From Gammaproteobacteria bacterium (GTDB lineage Bacteria > Pseudomonadota > Gammaproteobacteria > UBA9214): a stretch of DNA of 8,066 nucleotides. The notes beneath the pieces were generated by a model that saw nothing but the letters and a program-made list of their open reading frames with translations, was not told where the DNA came from and did no database searches. Shown in pieces: positions 5,981 through 8,066 of the stretch. Location: NCBI GenBank assembly GCA_030599705.1, contig JAUVNM010000067.1, positions 1 to 8,066 on the forward strand. Reading direction: 5' to 3'. A program made the translations under genes and the position numbers. The number at the start of each line of letters is the position of its first letter. Position 1 is the stretch's first letter.

Positions 5981-6277
5981 TCAGCTGTTGCCAGTGGTTT
6001 TTTTCTTTGCAGAAGTGCTGTCGGAGTTTGCCTTGCCCTTTGATTTATCGCCCGATTTGGACTGCTTGTCGGCCTGGGCAACATTCTTCCGGTCGCCGGT
6101 CTTGAAGTCGGTTTCGTACCAGCCGCCACCTTTCAGCCGGAACGCCGCTGCGGAAATCAGCTTTTTCAGGGCCGGCTTGCCGCATTTGTGGCAATCGGTC
6201 AACGGCGGATCACTGATCTTCTGCAGGGTCTCCAGGTAATGCCCGCAGGCTGCGCACTGGTATTCGTAAATAGGCAT
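5981..6277 (-). CDS. FmdB-family zinc-ribbon protein
   Basis: The 98-residue product begins MPIYEYQCAACGHYLETLQ, the signature start of the FmdB/CxxC-CxxC-SSSS regulatory-protein family. Cys8, Cys11, Cys29 and Cys32 form two CxxC knuckles likely to bind one zinc. Residues 43-55 (AAAFRLKGGGWYE) match the conserved segment after the ribbon. The tail (about 60-98) is hydrophilic, rich in Lys, Ser, Asp and Thr, and probably disordered. The frame stays open upstream to 6412, but the family start and the codons before it, which overlap the promoter and the divergent ABC gene, argue for the ATG at 6275-6277. The exact molecular role of this family is not established; the name comes from a methylotroph amide-utilisation locus. 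Location ahead of aspS is common in related bacteria and suggests co-transcription. Confidence 0.93.
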   Translation of the reverse strand: MPIYEYQCAACGHYLETLQKISDPPLTDCHKCGKPALKKLISAAAFRLKGGGWYETDFKTGDRKNVAQADKQSKSGDKSKGKANSDSTSAKKKTTGNS

Positions 6278-6329
6278 GACGGTTCCGGACTTTCCTAGGT
6301 TTCCATGGGATGCAATCAAAACGCCGGGT

Positions 6330-6335
6330 ATTATA
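6330..6335 (-). promoter_or_regulatory. candidate -10 box (TATAAT) for fmdB-aspS
   Basis: On the minus strand the gap between the divergent genes contains a perfect TATAAT in the context GCGCTATAATACCC. Transcription would start near 6323 and give a leader of about 46 nt before the fmdB ATG at 6277. The -35 region at 16-18 bp spacing (about 6352-6359) matches the consensus poorly, so an activator or other contacts may be needed. The same bases read TATTAT on the plus strand, but with no good -35 for the ABC gene. Confidence 0.5.
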
Positions 6336-6362
6336 GCGCCACTGCCCCCCGGATACACATGC

Positions 6363-8066
6363 ATGCATACACGCCCGACATCGCTCCCGGAAACCACCAC
6401 CGACCTGAGCACGCTGCGGGAACTGCTGCCGTTCCTGTGGACCTACCGCGGCCGGGTCGTGCTGGCACTGGGGTTCCTGATACTGGCGAAGGTCGCCAGT
6501 GTGGGTATCCCGCTGGTACTCAAGGTAATCGTTGACAATCTCGAGCCCGTCGATGGAATCGAGCTGCTGCTGCCGTTGTCCTTCCTGCTACTCTATGGTG
6601 CCCTGCGGCTGACCAGCTCGCTGTTCAACGAGCTGCGCGATGCCGTGTTCGCGCACGTCCGCCACGGCGCCACGCGCAGCATCTCGGTGAAAGTACTGGA
6701 ACACCTTCACAACCTGTCACTGCGTTACCACCTGGAGCGCAAGACCGGCGGCCTGTCCCGGGACATCGACCGCGGCGCGCGCAGCATCAGCGCCCTGCTG
6801 AATTACATGGTCTTCAGTCTGCTGCCGACGCTGGTGGAAATCGTCCTGATTGCCGGCATCCTGCTGTCGAATTATTCCGTGTGGTTTGCCGCTATCACCT
6901 TTGTCTCGGTAATCAGCTACATCGCGTTCACCATGAAGATCACGGAATGGCGCATGAAATACCGGGTCACCATGAATGCCATGGACTCCACAGCCAATAC
7001 CCAGGCCATCGACAGTCTGCTGAACTATGAAACCGTCAAGTATTTCGGGAATGAACGCCACGAATTACAGCGCTACAATGACTCATTGAAGCAATGGGAA
7101 GGTGCGGCCGTCAAGAGCCAGACCTCGCTGTCGGCGCTGAATTTCGGACAGGCTGTCATCATCGCCACTGGCGTCACCCTGATCATGATCCTTGCGGCCC
7201 GGGGCGTCGTCAACGGCACCCTGACGCTGGGTGACCTGGTGCTGGTCAACGCCTTCCTGCTGCAACTGTTCATCCCGCTCAACTTTCTCGGCATTATCTA
7301 CAGCCAGGTCAAGCATGCACTCGCGGACATGCAGCTGATGTTCGATGTCCTGAAAACCGGGCCTGAAATTACCGACAGCGAGGATGCCGTGGAGCTGGAT
7401 ACAGGCACGGCCGATGTCCGCTTTGAGCACGTGTCTTTTGCCTACGAGGAGGCCCGGCCGATACTTCACGATATCAGCTTCTCGATAGCACCGGGTCACA
7501 AGGGGGCCGTTGTCGGAGCCAGTGGCGCCGGCAAGTCCACGCTGGCGCGGTTATTGTTCCGGTTCTATGACGTCACTGGCGGGCACATCCTGATCAACGG
7601 CCAGGATATCAGCCACGTCACCCAGGACAGCCTGCGCCGCGCGATCGGTATCGTTCCCCAGGACACGGTGCTGTTCAATGACTCCATCTACTACAACATC
7701 AATTATGCCCGGCCAGCGGCCGCGCGCGACGAGATCGAGCAGGCAGCGCGGCTGGCGAATATCCATGACTTCATTATGTCGCTGCCACAGGACTACGACA
7801 CCGTGGTGGGTGAACGGGGCCTGAAACTGTCCGGCGGGGAAAAACAACGCGTAGCCATCGCCCGCGCCATACTCAAGAACCCGAAGATACTGGTATTCGA
7901 CGAGGCCACCTCCAGCCTCGACTCGCATTCAGAACAGGTGATCCTGGACGCACTGAAGCAAGTCGCCGCGCATCACACAACGCTGGTCATCGCACACCGC
8001 CTGTCCACCATCGTGGATGCCGACCATATACTCGTCATGGACGCCGGCCGGATCGTGGAACAGGGA
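6363..8066 (+). CDS. Atm1/ABCB7-type ABC exporter half-transporter (3' end missing)
   Basis: An open frame of 568 codons runs to the window edge without a stop; only the last few tens of residues should be missing. The N-terminal membrane domain has hydrophobic segments near 32-53, 68-90, two within 140-190, 264-283 and 292-313. Atm1-type signatures are HLERKTGGLSRDIDRG (123-138) and NYETVKYFGNE (221-231). The ATPase domain has A-loop Tyr361, Walker A GASGAGKST (385-393, Lys391), Q-loop Gln433, signature LSGGE (489-493), Walker B ending Asp513-Glu514, and switch His545. Tyr186, Arg197, Arg201, Asn260, Gln263 and Gly310 fall where Novosphingobium Atm1 has its glutathione-contact residues (numbers recalled from memory, constant offset of 9). 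It probably works as an inner-membrane homodimer exporting glutathione-linked metals or sulfur species. The ATG at 6363 is the first in frame that precedes the conserved LRELLPFLW segment; GGA lies 9 nt upstream. An out-of-frame ATG overlaps at 6359. Confidence 0.95.
   Translation, partial: MHTRPTSLPETTTDLSTLRELLPFLWTYRGRVVLALGFLILAKVASVGIPLVLKVIVDNLEPVDGIELLLPLSFLLLYGALRLTSSLFNELRDAVFAHVRHGATRSISVKVLEHLHNLSLRYHLERKTGGLSRDIDRGARSISALLNYMVFSLLPTLVEIVLIAGILLSNYSVWFAAITFVSVISYIAFTMKITEWRMKYRVTMNAMDSTANTQAIDSLLNYETVKYFGNERHELQRYNDSLKQWEGAAVKSQTSLSALNFGQAVIIATGVTLIMILAARGVVNGTLTLGDLVLVNAFLLQLFIPLNFLGIIYSQVKHALADMQLMFDVLKTGPEITDSEDAVELDTGTADVRFEHVSFAYEEARPILHDISFSIAPGHKGAVVGASGAGKSTLARLLFRFYDVTGGHILINGQDISHVTQDSLRRAIGIVPQDTVLFNDSIYYNINYARPAAARDEIEQAARLANIHDFIMSLPQDYDTVVGERGLKLSGGEKQRVAIARAILKNPKILVFDEATSSLDSHSEQVILDALKQVAAHHTTLVIAHRLSTIVDADHILVMDAGRIVEQG

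Noticed and set aside
6278..6412. 45-residue N-terminal extension of the FmdB-family protein
   Set aside because: The family starts at MPIYEY. The extension would cross the candidate TATAAT and the start of the divergent ABC gene, and its residues match nothing conserved.
6717..7928. Several minus-strand frames of 70-140 aa opposite the ABC gene
   Set aside because: All lie antisense to an ABC exporter frame whose motifs are fully in register; none shows a recognisable domain.

Overview
The window is compact, GC-rich chromosomal DNA from a gammaproteobacterium. The protein sequences look closest to the Pseudomonas/Chromatiales-like part of the class rather than to enterics; this placement comes from remembered family sequences and was not tested by a search. 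It is a housekeeping region: a minus-strand run fmdB - aspS - alpha/beta hydrolase - yebC - ruvC - ruvA - ruvB (6277 down to 108), and a divergent plus-strand ABC exporter gene that starts at 6363 and runs off the right edge.

Minus strand, in transcription order. A 98-residue FmdB-type zinc-ribbon protein is followed by aspartyl-tRNA synthetase (592 aa), a small alpha/beta hydrolase of unknown substrate, the YebC/TACO1 translation factor, and the complete RuvC-RuvA-RuvB Holliday-junction machinery. RuvAB migrates the junction and RuvC resolves it. ruvC and ruvA overlap by 4 bp; ruvA and ruvB are separated by 130 bp containing a repeat pair. AspRS carries His30 and Gly81, the residues associated with non-discriminating enzymes, so the host probably makes some Asn-tRNA by the indirect GatCAB route. 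A perfect TATAAT on the minus strand at 6330-6335 probably starts fmdB-aspS transcription.

Plus strand. The ABC gene (568 codons visible, no stop) encodes an Atm1/ABCB7-type half-transporter with a six-helix membrane domain followed by a full ATPase domain. Its predicted glutathione-pocket residues line up one for one with those recalled for Novosphingobium Atm1.

Intergenic DNA. The most distinctive feature is a set of palindromic REP-like elements with GTAG heads, arranged as inverted pairs (BIME-like) in four of the gaps: 1-66, 1214-1267, 2438-2506 and 4008-4064. They fall into three unrelated sequence families, and paired stems differ by compensatory base changes. No CRISPR array, tRNA, rRNA, insertion sequence or clear rho-independent terminator was seen. 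No gene-free stretch exceeds 300 bases. I did not find a wholly new multi-gene system here.
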